A stretch of 64,000 bases of DNA from Druceiella hillmani (GCA_039881145.1 JAYKKI010000039.1:16932001-16996000), one strand, 5' to 3'; positions 48,545-61,250 are shown, counted from the stretch's first letter. Translations and numbers: made by a program. Notes: a model not told the origin generated them from the letters alone.

Positions 48545-50630
48545 GTGGAACATTGTATGAAAGAGACAATAGTAACGGTCTTAAAATGTTAGTGTCTTCA
48601 GAGAATGTACTGAAAAATATACAAAAAATACCTCCATAATTTTCGAATCTAATAAACCTAAAATTTTGAAAAAATAGTATTTTTAGAAACCTATGCTAAG
48701 GTATTAGAAAACTAGAGCTATGTTACTATATAGCTTTAGAATAATGAGTACTCCAGAAGGCGAAAACACCCGAGTTAGTGTGTTCAAAAAAACTACGCAT
48801 AAACTGCGTAGTATCAAAACGCGGCTTTCAGTGTAATTTAAGACACAGCTTGGGACGGTCGTGTAGTTTGTATTTGACAACATCGCTTAAAATTCCGGCT
48901 TATACTATTCTCACCTGCAAAAATATTACTGGGCCGCAAAAGAAACAAATGGGCATTACATTTCATACGTAAAAACTATTACTTAATTTCATTTTCAATT
49001 ATTGATACTATGCAATTTTAAAATATCGAAGATTATTACTAACAGAAGCACACCATTTTCGTTGGTGTTGTTAACTTTTAAAAAATTGTTTACTTAAATT
49101 AAAACGTCTTAATTGCTTGACACTGAAAAATGTAAAATTTAATTTGTTAAAAAATCGGAATGTGACAGATTTGATATATTTACAATATTTGCGTGTATAA
49201 TTATTTTATGACGTCACTGAACGCTAATTAATATAAATATTATTTTCTTCTCTTTTTGAATTGCTTTAGTTTTCAAATTTTCATAGCGGGCTTTTTAATA
49301 TCTCTTTTAACTACACTAAGTATTAAAAAAAAGCAAAAAATTGTGGACAAAAGAACCAAAACAATTTTGTAGGTTAATATGTGTACACACATACTCGTAC
49401 TTACGCTCACATACATACACACATACACACACACACACACGCGTCCACACATATTTAATGATAATGTATTTTAATACTCATTTTAATTAACAAAATGGTA
49501 ATATGTGTAAATAAAATGGTAAATTTTAACCTAAATTCATTGGCGTTGGTTGTGGTCGAAATAAACATTTTAGAAATTTAACATGGCGTCTATAATATTT
49601 CATATAAGCCAAACAATGCACCACATAAATCGATGCAAATGTGTATTATACTGCCGCAAACAGATATATTTATATGCGTAGATTTCCCGGAATTGGTGGG
49701 TGACATTTTCGAAAAATTAATAGGGCTATTGAAACGGAGCCTTGGTTAAATTTGTAATTTGATAAACCTCTTCCATACTTTATGTCATAGAAAATGTCTT
49801 CTTCTGAATTGAAAAGCGAAATGTAATTATCTAAAATGCCCTAAAATTTATAAATACTTAACTGATTTCTGTAAAATTATTTTAGGCATATAACACGTAT
49901 TATGGAGATGAACATATATTGGATTACATTTTATTTTGCCATTAAAAAAGCCAATTATTCAAGTCGTAGCTAATATGTATAGAAAACATTTTTAAAAATA
50001 TAAGAATTTTCTAAAAGTATATAAAACAATTCACTTAAAATTCAACTTAGAAAGCTGACTAGTCATATTTCCCACAAATGATTATGAAACAATCTCGTAA
50101 GGCTAACAACAGTGTGATAGGAGAGAAGCATTAATACATTGATGGATATAATGATTGATATAGGTTATTCAGTGATAATAAACAAATGTTAAAGATGGTT
50201 AAATAGTGATATTTGTAAAAAGTTAGAAATTAATTAATGAACTAAAGATTATCTGCACAGTTTATTGATAATGGATTAAGAATGTCTTCTTGCCTCTTAA
50301 ATACATTACAAAGTCATGAGCTTGTAGGTGGTGCTCACTAAAATTATTGTCAAACAGAGAGACCTTTCGTCAAAAATCAACGGACCATTATTTTTCATGC
50401 ATAAACCATTGAAGCTAGGGAGGACTTGTTGATTCAAGTTCGTAAGCGACCTTATGCTTTTGGAAAATTTATGTCCTATCTGCAGAAGTTGTCAGTTCCC
50501 GGCAGACTCCCGATGATTGAGAAAGTGTAAGTGAGAGAGCTATCGAATTTTTGTTTTTAACAAAATTTTCGAAAAACTGAAACAACCCTGTTGCATTATA
50601 TTTCTGTAATACTTTCACTAATTCTCAAGT
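48545..50630. other. Unique AT-rich stretch, no gene seen
   Basis: Apart from the (CA)n tract at 49382-49450 nothing is recognised. Confidence 0.45.
49382..49450. repeat. (CA)n-rich microsatellite
   Basis: ACACATAC and ACATACAC units ending in a 16-base AC run. Confidence 0.9.
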
Positions 50631-50639
50631 GACTGGCTA

Positions 50640-51370
50640 GTTAGATAAACTAATGAGGCAACCGCTTCGAAGATGACCGCGTATCAATGGAAAGTGAATC
50701 ACATTTGGGTATGTCCTCGATATCTAGAAATTATATCGTCGATATCAAGAGAGAACTCTGGAATTAATATCGTTATTGATCAAGTGAATACAAGATCATC
50801 TAATAACGATCAGAGAATTCGTAAACGAGTCGAGCATAATGATTAGCTGCATTTTTTTTTATTTGGACAGTGACAAGCCCGCAGTAATCTCAAAGTCCTG
50901 CTGACCATCTTCTTTCCCTCTAGTATCACGAGTATTCATCATGGTACAACCATACCTCATGACACAAGAATCATGACCATACCTCATGACTAAGGAGTGC
51001 TAGCAAAAGTTTCGGTGGCTTTTTCGTGACCATATGAAATGCGAACGACCGGACCTGTGTGTAGTGGTTAATTGGCAGCTCCATCACGATAACACACTAG
51101 CCATTCTTCACATTTGATGCAAAGCTTCCTAGCCGAAAATAGCCGAAATAACATAAATATACTTCATCAAGCTCCATATTCTCCCAATGATAATCTCTCT
51201 TTTCCTCAGTTTGAAAATTTCCCTGAAGGAGACTAGAATTTAGTTTGGAGAAGACATCATATAGAATGATACGAATCAGCCGTGCACCATCCCGGAAGAG
51301 AGATTCCAGTGCTGTTTCCGACAGTGGTAGAATAATTGGGTGAAATGTGTAGCAACCCGAAAGGACTACT
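50640..51370 (+). pseudogene. Mariner-family transposase, decayed
   Basis: Conserved pieces in order on the plus strand: RFEDDRVSMESES (weak, helix-turn-helix linker), SNLKVLLTIFF then IHHGTTIPHD (50895-50965; family VKVMLTVFFD, HHEFLPQG), ERPDLCVVVNWQLHHDN (51043-51093; family WLLHHDNAPAH), ILHQAPYSPNDNLSFPQF (51160-51210; family PPYSPDLAPCDFFLF) and CFRQW-stop-NNWVKCV then KDY (51310-51370). The third catalytic Asp of the YSPD motif is Asn here. Stops and frame changes interrupt every segment, so it makes no transposase. Terminal repeats were not located. Confidence 0.8.
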
Positions 51371-51374
51371 AGTA

Positions 51375-53860
51375 TTGTTATATTTTTTAGTCAGAAAATA
51401 AATCAAACAGGCCTTTTGAATCAACGTAGTTTGAGAGAGTTTGGAGATAATTTTAAGAAAAAACCTTTCTATTGTGTCAATTATAAACTATATACATCTT
51501 ACGACCTTCTCTTCTCTTAATTTCTTTTTGTTTGCAGACGAGCTATTTCACTGCAAAACTTAGATATTTAAATCTGAAGTAAATAGATATAGACAGTTTA
51601 TTTATCTAAGTAAACTATCCTTGGCACAAGTATAATTAAACCGGCAGTCAAACTAATAACCGTAATGACTATCATGTCAGTTAAGCAAGCACAGGGTAGA
51701 ATAACAATACATTTCAGACAAAATAAATTATGTGATATAATGTATTGGAAGTCATAAAGTACAACCTGTGTTCTATTGTATGTACTTGGTTTACGTAATT
51801 GCAGAAGAAAATATTTTATTTACCCAAAAAGTTTGGAGTTGAAATAATGACTGGAATTCATTTTAATACAATAATAGAGCAAACAAACCGAATTCAAAAA
51901 TCGGCTATATACGTGTCTGTGTTTGTACGTTTAGGAACTAAGAATAGCTCATTTGATTAATTTGCACAAAACTTGGTATATGGTAACTTTTTGTAAATAC
52001 CCCCAGATATTTTTTTTCTTTTCTTTTCCTAACGTTAGCAATTAAGCTACTTAATACAAAACAATTTAAAAATTGATTTTCTTTAAAGTACGTTCAACGA
52101 TTGTCTTTAATCCTTCCGTATTGTTAGAACTTTATAAACTAAAAAATATCTCTTTGTTAATGGGAGTGACCAATAGTTAATTATATCACTATCGTCAGGA
52201 GGTTGTTAAATTTGTTTTCATTTTTTAATCTTTTTAATATCATATTAATATGATATTAACTAGATTAAAAAATAGAGTGCAAATATTTAATACAATAAAA
52301 ATTTCATTCAAATGTATTCAGTAATTTTTATTTATGAAATATTAAAACTAACAAACATATGTAACTTCTCAACGTTTCCAAATCCATCTATTTAGCAAAG
52401 AATAAATATATGACAATAGAAACTCACAGATCTTGGACAAAAACATTCATCAATGAACATTCGGAGATCGTTCTCATTATCAGAGTTATTCACATGCAAA
52501 GCATTATTGACCAATATAGACAAAATTCGGACAGCACTAAATCTGGTGAACAAGGAGAATATGGAATCGTTTCCAGCCCCAGCTGCGAGGGGCGGGAAGG
52601 GTGTTATAATTAGTGCTTTATTTTGTAAGCGAAGCTTTTTATTAGCGTTTACCAAAAGCGCTTTTGTTAACGGGCTGACAAAAGTGTTTTTTAAACCGGC
52701 TTTTTTGCGTTATCTGTTAAACTATAAAATAATTAATAAAGTAACTTTGGCTGTGTCGTGACCGGGTAGTAGGCGCGAACGGCAAGCCATAGATAATATA
52801 AATTTATACGTATCTCTTCTCGCATTTAGTTTATTATATTAATGACGTAACTTAGTGGACGCATCAATTTTTTAGCGATTCGGCTTGACTTTATTTATAT
52901 CGTAATTTTTCAAATTAGTAAAATTAAACACAATGCTATATTTAATTTTTTAACAATATTAATAATGAACTTTCCTTCGTGCTTTCCCATACTTAAAACT
53001 GGCATTATGAGGCGAATTTAAAAGTTAATTCTTTTATATTAAAAAATATAATGAGAGAAGTACAAAGAATATAAAAATCGTTTTTAAAATGTAATCATTG
53101 AAGCCATTAAAATGTAATCATTGAAGCCATTAAAATGTTGCTAGGTGAATGGATGCTGTAAAGATGAAAGCTATGTACATATCTGCTTGTAATTATTTCT
53201 GCACTATACCTCTAGAGGATCTGAGTTGAATAGCCAAACCCTATATAAGTGTTATACCCTGAAATTTGTGTTTCGTCGTTTCGTCGTTTCGTCTTGCAGT
53301 AAATTCAGAGATTTTATTGGAAGCCACTCTTTAACACAAGCTGCATGTGGCTTCTGTTGCAGAATGATCAGATCAAAATCAATGAAACTAGCAGTAATGC
53401 ACAACGACTTTAAATTATCTTTATTTCCACGATATTGACTCGTTAACAGTCATCCTACAAATGACGATGAATAACGCCGAAAACTCTTTATATACACTCG
53501 ATCAGTGTTCTTGAAATTTCACGAAAATTCTTTTGTTCATTTTTAAAAACGTTCGTTACTTATAACCCAACCTATAAAACATAAATATTATTACTCAACT
53601 TAATTGGTAAAACCTGTTTAAATAATTGACAGCGATGTCTATTTATTTTCAGAGCAAATATAATGAATGTTTTGTTTTATAATTTTCCACTAGATGGCAG
53701 TATTTATGTAATTTGTAATAAATGGTTTTAGTTTAATAATACGTTTATATTCACATGTTATTAACTAGACTCTCGCAAGAGTTTGTAGATGAAAAAAGTG
53801 TAATATAATATTTTACCTGCCGGAAGTGTGCGAAAAACACTTTTTTCCAATTTTTATATG
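51375..53860. other. Unique AT-rich stretch, no gene seen
   Basis: The 102-codon plus frame at 52453-52761 and overlapping frames on both strands lack motifs. A short direct repeat (AAAATGTAATCATTGAAGCC) occurs twice near 53086-53130. A palindrome lies at 52221-52272. Confidence 0.4.
52221..52272. repeat. Nested AT palindrome
   Basis: Inner 26-bp perfect palindrome centred on ATATTAATAT (52234-52259), flanked by TTTTTTAATC and its complement GATTAAAAAA. Confidence 0.85.
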
Positions 53861-53894
53861 GTACGATTAGAAAGAGAGTCGCGCAAGGCTATGA

Positions 53895-54113
53895 ATGCGA
53901 CACAGCACCTCAGCGCGGGCCGCGTCCGTGAGAACGTCCGCGGGCGCGTCTGTCGCCGGCCGCTTCCTCCGCTCGCTGCCCGCCGACTCTGCCGTCATTA
54001 CCGCTCTAGCTGACCGGAGGCAGAATATAAACTGGCGGAGATTGTGCGCGGAGATTCAGGCACGATTGTGCGAACAAAACGTGCATTCGGCACCCGCTCG
54101 TTCGAAATGTTGA
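53895..54113 (+). CDS. Possible ORF in a CpG island, unrecognised
   Basis: Seventy-two codons from an ATG, G/C-ending codons dominating the first 45: Ala/Ser/Arg-rich then RFLRSLPADSAVITALADRR. The GC-rich part is 53905-54000; the frame continues beyond it into mixed DNA as NWRRLCAEIQARLCEQ. A second plus frame is open over the same island, so the GC bias may be the cause. No family recognised. Candidate first exon or promoter island. Confidence 0.22.
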   Translation: MRHSTSARAASVRTSAGASVAGRFLRSLPADSAVITALADRRQNINWRRLCAEIQARLCEQNVHSAPARSKC

Positions 54114-54457
54114 GGGTCGTAGATTAGTAGTTCAATGCCTACGCAGAGCAGATGGTGTCTTTTGTTTATGTAGGTACATTCGGTTACAAAAACATGACAG
54201 TGAACGGCCAAGTTTTAAATTGCTAAGTCCATATATGACGTTGAATGACGTCACTAAAACATTGTACAAACAAAATGTTGTTATTTTCCTAAAAAGCATT
54301 GACACATCGCGGTGCCGTGATTTACATGAAGAGTGTCGTAAAATGAGCACTTTTTATAAAAAAAAAGAAAACGCAATTTGGAATAGTGCTACGAGGAAAT
54401 ATTAATCGATTCTCAATAAAATTATGAGGTAATGTATAATATGAAGAACAAACTATA

Positions 54458-54831
54458 TACACGGTATCCGGTAATACATATCGAACAAAGGAAGAGGCTA
54501 TTCGTTGGCTATAGAGGAATAAATTATCGTTGAAATAAAACGTAAAAGACGCCTTTTCCAATTGAGTACAAAGAAAATATTACACATAACTCTTTTTAAC
54601 ACACCCAATACTTGCCAGAGCGCGGTGTTTACCCGCACTGGCAATATATTCCCAGCTGTTCGCGGTTTATTCCCCCGAGCGACGCTGAACAATGCGCGCA
54701 AGTATCGTGTGTACGAAAAAGACGACAAATAATTATGAATATTATTTGCAATTTTCTGAAATAAATCATCTATTTTTCAGTCAAGGAATAGTGTCTTTAT
54801 TTGACCGACGCTTATTTCCAGACAGCGTGTA
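54458..54831 (-). mobile_element. Long-TIR MITE, copy 2, opposite orientation
   Basis: TA, TACACGGTATCCGG at the left; the right end reads as TACACGCTGTCTGG on the minus strand, then TA. The interior (TAAATTATCGTTGAAATAAA, TATTCCCAGCTGTTCGCG, CGCAAGTATCGTGTGTA) is the reverse complement of the 48.2-kb copy. Length 374 bp. Overlapping minus frames here and plus frames there are the same repeat sequence. Confidence 0.8.
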
Positions 54832-54939
54832 TATATCCCAGTTGACATAAAATCTGCAACATGAAACCAGCGTTACGTTAAATGTAAATATGAATATAAA
54901 ACGCCTTACAAGGGTACAGTGCACACTTAAATAAAGACA

Positions 54940-54953
54940 AATATATATACATA

Positions 54954-55012
<59 letters not shown>
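54940..55012. repeat. (TA)n microsatellite
   Basis: TA units with short TTTAT interruptions at the left. Confidence 0.95.
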
Positions 55013-55014
<2 letters not shown>

Positions 55015-55349
55015 AAGCATTTAGAAGCATTAATATTATTTTTTATCAAATAAAAATATACTCACTACTTGTCTTTCACAGGTGTACAAACATAACAAAT
55101 TTCTCAAAATATTTTATTTGAAAAACTTTGCTTTAATTACTCTAACTGCTTTACTACCGTATACTTAGCTTGTCTATTTTTCCTATTTCCTATTCTCTGT
55201 ATTGCGCGTTATATACGACGATACACAGTTGGGAAAAAATAGAATATATGATAATTAAATCTTTAAGACACACGTCTTAAGAAATTGGTCCCATGAAAAA
55301 GTCAGAGTGACTCTGACCGATTCCTGTTGACCCGAACGGCATGATTTAA

Positions 55350-56050
55350 TATCTAGAAGTGTGCGATATCAGTATTTTTTCGTACTCAGGGATTCTATAC
55401 AAGTGCGTGAAAATAATAGCTACTTATACCCGTTAAAAATACTAGGTCGAACGCGGCGTGTGTACTTACTTGTCGAGTGTTCTTTCGGGAGCACGCAACA
55501 TAAATATTTGCCATAAAATGTTGAATATATTCTTGCCTGTTGCATACCGGGATTTCTCCTATTTGGTCTTCCACTTCTTTGAATGAAACTAAACAAAATT
55601 TACATAAATAAACTTATTATTGTTATTATTTTATTGTTATAAAATATTTTGTCACGCATCTTCAGTGGCTATGAATGAACATGTCCACGCCAAATGTCGA
55701 TACGCAATGGGGTTTATACAGACGACTGAATATCTAGTATAAAGCAAGCACAAAGTACGAGTATATTAAATACTAACTGTCCAAAGTACGACATGTTATG
55801 AATGTGAGCCTATCACGTGGAACATTTTTGTTCCATTCTTTCCTTTGAAGGGAGTCATTCGATGAATGGAATAGCCTGCGTAATTCCGTAATCGCACTGT
55901 TTCTTTTACTCTTATAGTAGATGAGTCATTACAAAGAAAGACAGAAAGCCGCGTATTTTGTAATAGGTATCTGCGGAATGTCATATGCTAGTACAGTCAT
56001 TCCACGCAAGTACTTGGTACTCATACGAATTACATTATATACGCTTGCCC
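55350..56050 (+). repeat. Dispersed duplicated sequence B, copy 2
   Basis: Same orientation and block order as 44088-45230 without the central insertion. It has its own 30-bp addition near 55445-55480 (GAACGCGGCGTGTGTACTTA). Ends near CTTGCCCCCTCTATAATACA. Confidence 0.8.
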
Positions 56051-56059
56051 CCTCTATAA

Positions 56060-57860
56060 TACATGCTAAGAGAGAAAAGGATAGAACATAAGACTGAACA
56101 CGCGCTAAGGGCGATGGGAGACCTTTAGTCGGCGGTACGCGTCTCTTGACGTATACGTTGGTCGATGGCAAATTGGCCATACACCTTGTATGAAAAAAGG
56201 TAGCAATTGTCAGCTACCACTAATTATAAAAATCGCTCGTTTGTGTTGCACGTAATGATTTTTTTTGAGATAGACCAGATAACAAAATGGATTTAAAAAT
56301 AACAAATTTGGTGGTCTAAATTTTTTGTCAGTTAAAAAAAAATAAAAAGCACTCGTATTTTACTGATACTCTGTTTTTGGCTCTTTTCAAGATATTCCAC
56401 ATACTTATGCAAACAAATTCAACTCCTCTACAAATACGAAAGCCCTCACGAGGTATAATTTTAAATAATTTTTAAAGTAATTTCTAGATTTGGGCAAGAA
56501 TTAGAACGAATTAAGAAACGAGTACGGAGTAGAATAAGCAGAAGGAAGGAACTATGATAAATTAATTTTATCCTCAATCCATAGAATTTTTTTATCCATC
56601 ATCACAATTTTTTTTTCCAAATATCTTCAATGAAATATCTTCAAGCCACGCAATGTTAATCGTTTTATTATACACATATGGAGATTAACACGGTTATGAT
56701 AATATTAAGGAATGGGTATAAATTGAAATTAGAGAAAAAAAACATTTTAAAAATCGGTTTCTTAGCTTTCTTTCGCCCAATTGCTTCGCTCAAATATTTT
56801 CCATATTACATGTGAATCGTAAGTCCCTAGCTTATTTTGTTTAGAAGTCCGTGACAGAAACACAGATGGACAGATAACGTTACTTCAATAATAGGACGAC
56901 AGATACATTGACAGAACTCGAACCCTTCAGATACGAAAGTCTAAGTAATCAGGTTTTTAAAAATAACTTCCTCCGAGCTATACTTTTCATCTTCTCATGA
57001 AGAGTCATTTTCTAGTATATTAATAACGCTATGTCGAGATTGCTTTTTTATTGTTCCCACCATCGCGTCATGATGTTTATGTGATCTTCTTGGTGAACAA
57101 TTAGATCTTCTGGTGGAGTACAGGGAACTAAATATGGCCGGTAATGTTTTCGTATTTTCGCCTCGGTACGAATATCACAAGAACGCGTCAGCCAATAGTC
57201 CAAGTTGGTGGTCTATACAGATATATCGACGGAAATGTTTCAGAATCTTCCGCATTATTGTCTTACCACATTGTCGTCAAAGTTTCACATAATTAGGAGA
57301 GCTGTGAAGAAATCATAGCTTTAGTTTAATATAATAATGGGAATGATTAAAAGTTAATAAAACAAACATATCGAAATTTGGATAAATCTTCAACATCAGT
57401 TGTTTATTTCAAAATCTAGTCAAATAAAATAAAATATTGGCGGCATTTAAAAATAAACGTCACCAAAAAATTTTTTTTTTAATTTTTGACAAAAGTTTCG
57501 CTGCCAGTAATTAATTATTTAATTGCAATTTATCTTCAGTGAACTAGTTTTTAGTAAAGATGTGCATATTTTTTTTTTAATAATACGCTTATCTTTATTA
57601 ACGCGGCTCCAGTTTTCATGCAACGACGCAATGGTATGAGCAAATTTCCACCCGTCACAACAGTCTCACCAGAACCTTCAACTATGGCTGCAGGGCGGAA
57701 TAAATCTGGAGTAAATTCGAAATGGCAAATTTTTATTATAATGACAGTTAAATTTATTTATAATGAATAACCACAAACACGGTGAAACATGTACTCTGAT
57801 ATCCTTGATTACTTCAGTTTATTCTCATAGTGTTATTAACTTCTTTTCCTTAGCTCATTT
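56060..57860. other. Unique stretch, no gene seen
   Basis: AT-rich with stops in all frames. No recognisable motif. Confidence 0.45.
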
Positions 57861-57862
57861 AT

Positions 57863-57865
<3 letters not shown>

Positions 57866-57908
<43 letters not shown>
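57866..57908. repeat. (TA)n microsatellite
   Basis: About 20 TA units. Confidence 0.95.
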
Positions 57909-57911
<3 letters not shown>

Positions 57912-57989
57912 CAGGTATCGTCAGGTGACCGAGCGACGCTCAGTGTATTTCGAGTTTCCCATAGGAAAGTGAAATTGCTTGTTTCGTGG

Positions 57990-58200
57990 TATTAGATATA
58001 GTATTCGATTTTCTTTTCCCTTCCCCGTCCTTTCCCCTTCCCCTTTGCCTTTGCTTTCGCCTTTAGCCTTCGGTATCGCCTTCGCTCTCGCCTTCCCGTT
58101 CACCTTCGCGTTCGTCTTCTCCTTGCCGTTTGGGGTCACCCTCGCGTTCCCCTTACACGTTCCCTTCGCCTTCCACTATACCTTTCACCTCTTGCCCTCC
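57990..58200. repeat. Strand-asymmetric pyrimidine-rich degenerate hexamer repeat
   Basis: About 200 bp in which the plus strand is mostly C and T, built on TTCGCC/TTCCCC-type hexamers (CCTTCGCTCTCGCCTTCCCG). The minus strand frame (57921-58139) reads KGKGEGERTGKGKE and is a product of the repeat, not evidence for a gene. Confidence 0.8.
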
Positions 58201-58209
58201 AATTAACTT

Positions 58210-59530
58210 TTTGCTTAAATAATTTGCACACTTTTTGCTTAAATAATTCATCAGTGCGTTCAGAAAATATTGATTTATTGAGAAAATTCGTATATTTGAC
58301 GAGAATGTGATTTCGAATGAGATAGTATTATAAAGACAAGACCTGAAAGTTGAGAACACGAATACACTTATGTGAAAAAAATATCGAGAAATGGAAACAG
58401 GAATAACCCGGAAAGACCTATTGGAGTCAACTTCATAAATATCTAAAACACAATTAAAGAATAAAAAAAGCTGTAAAATAGTGGAGATGTTGATAAGAAA
58501 AATTAAAACATTGTATCAGGATATAGAAATTCGATGTTCCGTGATCGGTACTAGGTGTGAACTGGTGTAAAAACATAAACGAAGAAAGAAAAATCCAAGC
58601 ATATATAAGACATATAATCTGAACTAAAAAAATAATACCTATGGATATATGTATACAAAAACAGTGTTGGTACTTGGTTTTTCTCGTATTCTTTGAGACA
58701 GTGATGAAAGGATGGGGCAGAAAGAGGCTTATGTTCCAATTGCCATGAAATTATTAACGTTTTATGAGAGTTAACCTATTTTCAAAATAATACTGATTTA
58801 ATTATTACGATACATTGTATGTAACTGGTGCTCCCGCTTGCTTTACACCTTCATGGGTTGCGGCAGATACACACTTCAGTATTTACTTCGAATTCATCAC
58901 TGCTCCCAAGAATTCGGGCTTCTGTTATGGAATATTTTTCATCTTCATCCTCGATCTCACTCTCGATACAGACTTTTGGTATATTTTCATATAATTCGCC
59001 ATTACAGAATCAGCATGCAATGGTGTTTACGTTTGATTCGTATTAAGACAAGTAAATTGAGAAAACAACTTTTATAACTTGGTATACCTGGACGCTTAAA
59101 AGATATTATTTCGAAGAATCTTGTTTCTGTGTAAGATGCTGTAAAACCCAATGATGGCAGTGGGTATATGAGTTATTTTGACCCGAATTTCTTGTTCAAA
59201 TATGCACTGGGTCCAATGTGAAGAGATGATAAAAAGATCGAAGTCTTATTTCTGGAATTACATATGATAATACTTGGTAAATTCAAATTAATTTATCAAA
59301 AGAGCTCCTGTTTAAAATTATTATTATATTATTTTTTATTTATATTATTTTATGTGCAAAACTTGTGGAATAAGAGAATCTACCTCTTCAAAGAAAGTAA
59401 AACTTTTTTTTTTAATAGTTTAGTATCACCTCCACAAAATGATGCTAATTACTGTAACTGAGAGTACCGTGATACCCAGTAGCCATACTATTTAAACGTG
59501 AAGTGTGAGATATGAAAGATAGAAACTATT
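58210..59530. other. Unique stretch, no gene seen
   Basis: Overlapping short plus frames at 58828-59077 lack motifs. A 20-bp duplication (ACTTTTTGCTTAAATAATT) lies at 58206-58249. Confidence 0.4.
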
Positions 59531-59534
59531 ATTA

Positions 59535-59583
59535 GAACTCGCAGAATAAGGCATCCATTATGGATGCCTTATACTGCGAGTTC
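59535..59583. repeat. Near-perfect 49-bp hairpin
   Basis: Arms 59535-59558 and 59560-59583 (GAACTCGCAGAATAAGGCAT plus CCAT, and its complement) have 24 positions with one mismatch and a one-base loop. CCAGAAATT/CCAGAAATC repeats follow directly. Too tight for a microRNA precursor. Confidence 0.9.
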
Positions 59584-59879
59584 CAGAAATTCCAGAAATC
59601 TAGGACGAGAGTTTAGCAGGAACAATCCGTCAGTATTCCTTTATAAATACAGTCAGTAATAAATAACTATTTATGTTTTTATTTTTTTATTCTTTTTTTA
59701 GCTCGTTAAAACATTAAAAGCCTCAAAAACATTAGAGAAAATGGTAACTGACAGTTATAAAATATAAAATCTTTTAAATTATATTTTTGTGGTCAAAAAG
59801 TTTTAAATTAAAATTCGAGACTTCTTTAGAAATGTTGTCGAAATTTTTTGCAACGAATATATATACTATAATATAATAC

Positions 59880-59881
<2 letters not shown>

Positions 59882-59927
<46 letters not shown>
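59882..59927. repeat. (TA)n microsatellite
   Basis: About 22 TA units. Confidence 0.95.
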
Positions 59928-59930
<3 letters not shown>

Positions 59931-60363
59931 CTTTATTATAAGCTATTAATAGAACGAAATATGTTCAATTAATGGCGAATTAGTTAGCAAATGAGCTTCA
60001 ATTAAGGACGAATGAATTAGCACCAAACTTTTAAGTGTATTACATAAAAGAAAACGGATTTATAATCGTCTTCAAGTATAGACTCTTGTATTTCTCGATT
60101 TCCGCCTGAGTCACAATGCGAAGAGCGCTACAAGTAATTTGTCATGGTGAGTGAGTCAATGCAACGGGGAAAATTTACTTCAGGAATTTCCAGTACAAGA
60201 ACTATAATTTTGAAGCCAAACCCTAGTCCGGAGCCCTATTGAATCTGTTGTACAACGATTATAATTACACAAAATTTGAAAAAGATACGGTTCGTCATCG
60301 GGCACTACTTCCGATTTATGCAAATTTACCCAAAGTATGGAACCTGGTGGTAGTGCTGAGTAA

Positions 60364-60365
<2 letters not shown>

Positions 60366-60456
<91 letters not shown>
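60366..60456. repeat. (TA)n microsatellite with TGTGTGTGTAAA interruption
   Basis: Two TA tracts separated by a short TG run. Confidence 0.95.
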
Positions 60457-60458
<2 letters not shown>

Positions 60459-60684
60459 ATATAGAACAAACGATAACGAATAATAAACCATCATTCATGA
60501 TCACCAAAGCAACTCCATAACTCCCTTAGAGCAGAAAAAAATATCAAGACTGGACGCATCTCGTGATCAAGGGATTTTCATCACAATTATTTATTACTTT
60601 TATCAAATGCAGGATCAAAAGAAATTCCCGTCGGAGTTGAAGGGAATTACTTTCAACCATGCTCATTATAAAATTTAAAGGGGA

Positions 60685-60687
<3 letters not shown>

Positions 60688-60741
<54 letters not shown>
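60688..60741. repeat. (TA)n microsatellite
   Basis: About 26 TA units. Confidence 0.95.
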
Positions 60742-60744
<3 letters not shown>

Positions 60745-61142
60745 ATAATAGCCATACGTGCCGTAATGAAAACAATTTTTGAACATATTTAACATTTTAT
60801 AACAGCATGAAAATGCGTTCATACAGAGACCTGATGACTGCCTTTATTCCATATACAATACCACGGATGCTATTTGTTAAATTGTAACGATATTTCGTAA
60901 AGCACCGTAATTTATCAAAAAAATGATTTAAAACTTAATTCTTTGTGGCTGCATACATTCTATTTCATTTAGTGATATAACTTGCTAGCCGATTATTTTT
61001 TAACAATTTCAATGTTTTTACGTAAGAATACCATTTCACCCCGGAAATATTCATTCATCTAGTTTAACTGTTGAGACGATTAATGGATTTAAATGTTACA
61101 ATTGACAGGTTTAAACATTTTAGAAGGCAAATATTGACTTTG

Positions 61143-61250
61143 CTCTTTGCTAACAGCCCACCTGAAGATGTTGTAATACAACGAAATCTAGATCGTGGTA
61201 AAGAACTTAAAGAAAGTAGAAATAATACTACATCACGTAGTTTCATTTAC
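61143..61250 (+). mobile_element. Foldback element copy 5, single arm
   Basis: Only the right half of the palindrome is present, from CTCTTTGCTAACAGCCCACC to CATCACGTAGTTTCATTTA. The shared tail is missing. A half-deleted copy, or evidence that single arms can move or persist. Confidence 0.8.
61158..61198 (+). ncRNA. Hammerhead-like motif, copy 5, with compensatory stem III change
   Basis: CCAC, CTGAAGA, extra T, GTTGT-AAT-ACAAC, GAAA, TCTAGA, TC, GTGG; 41 nt. Relative to the other intact copies stem III changes from CCTAGG to TCTAGA: C to T and G to A at paired positions, so C:G becomes U:A and the self-complementarity is kept. Confidence 0.45.

Noticed and set aside
51034..51130. Functional mariner gene
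   Set aside because: Each conserved block is in a different frame or interrupted by stops, and the final catalytic Asp is Asn.
54132..54728. Overlapping minus-strand ORFs near the second MITE
   Set aside because: They match frames in the 48.2-kb MITE copy and reflect the repeat, not a conserved protein.
57921..58139. Lys/Gly-rich 72-codon ORF
   Set aside because: Produced by the degenerate pyrimidine-rich hexamer repeat on the other strand.
59535..59583. MicroRNA precursor
   Set aside because: A one-base loop and 24-bp arms do not leave room for a normal precursor stem and loop.
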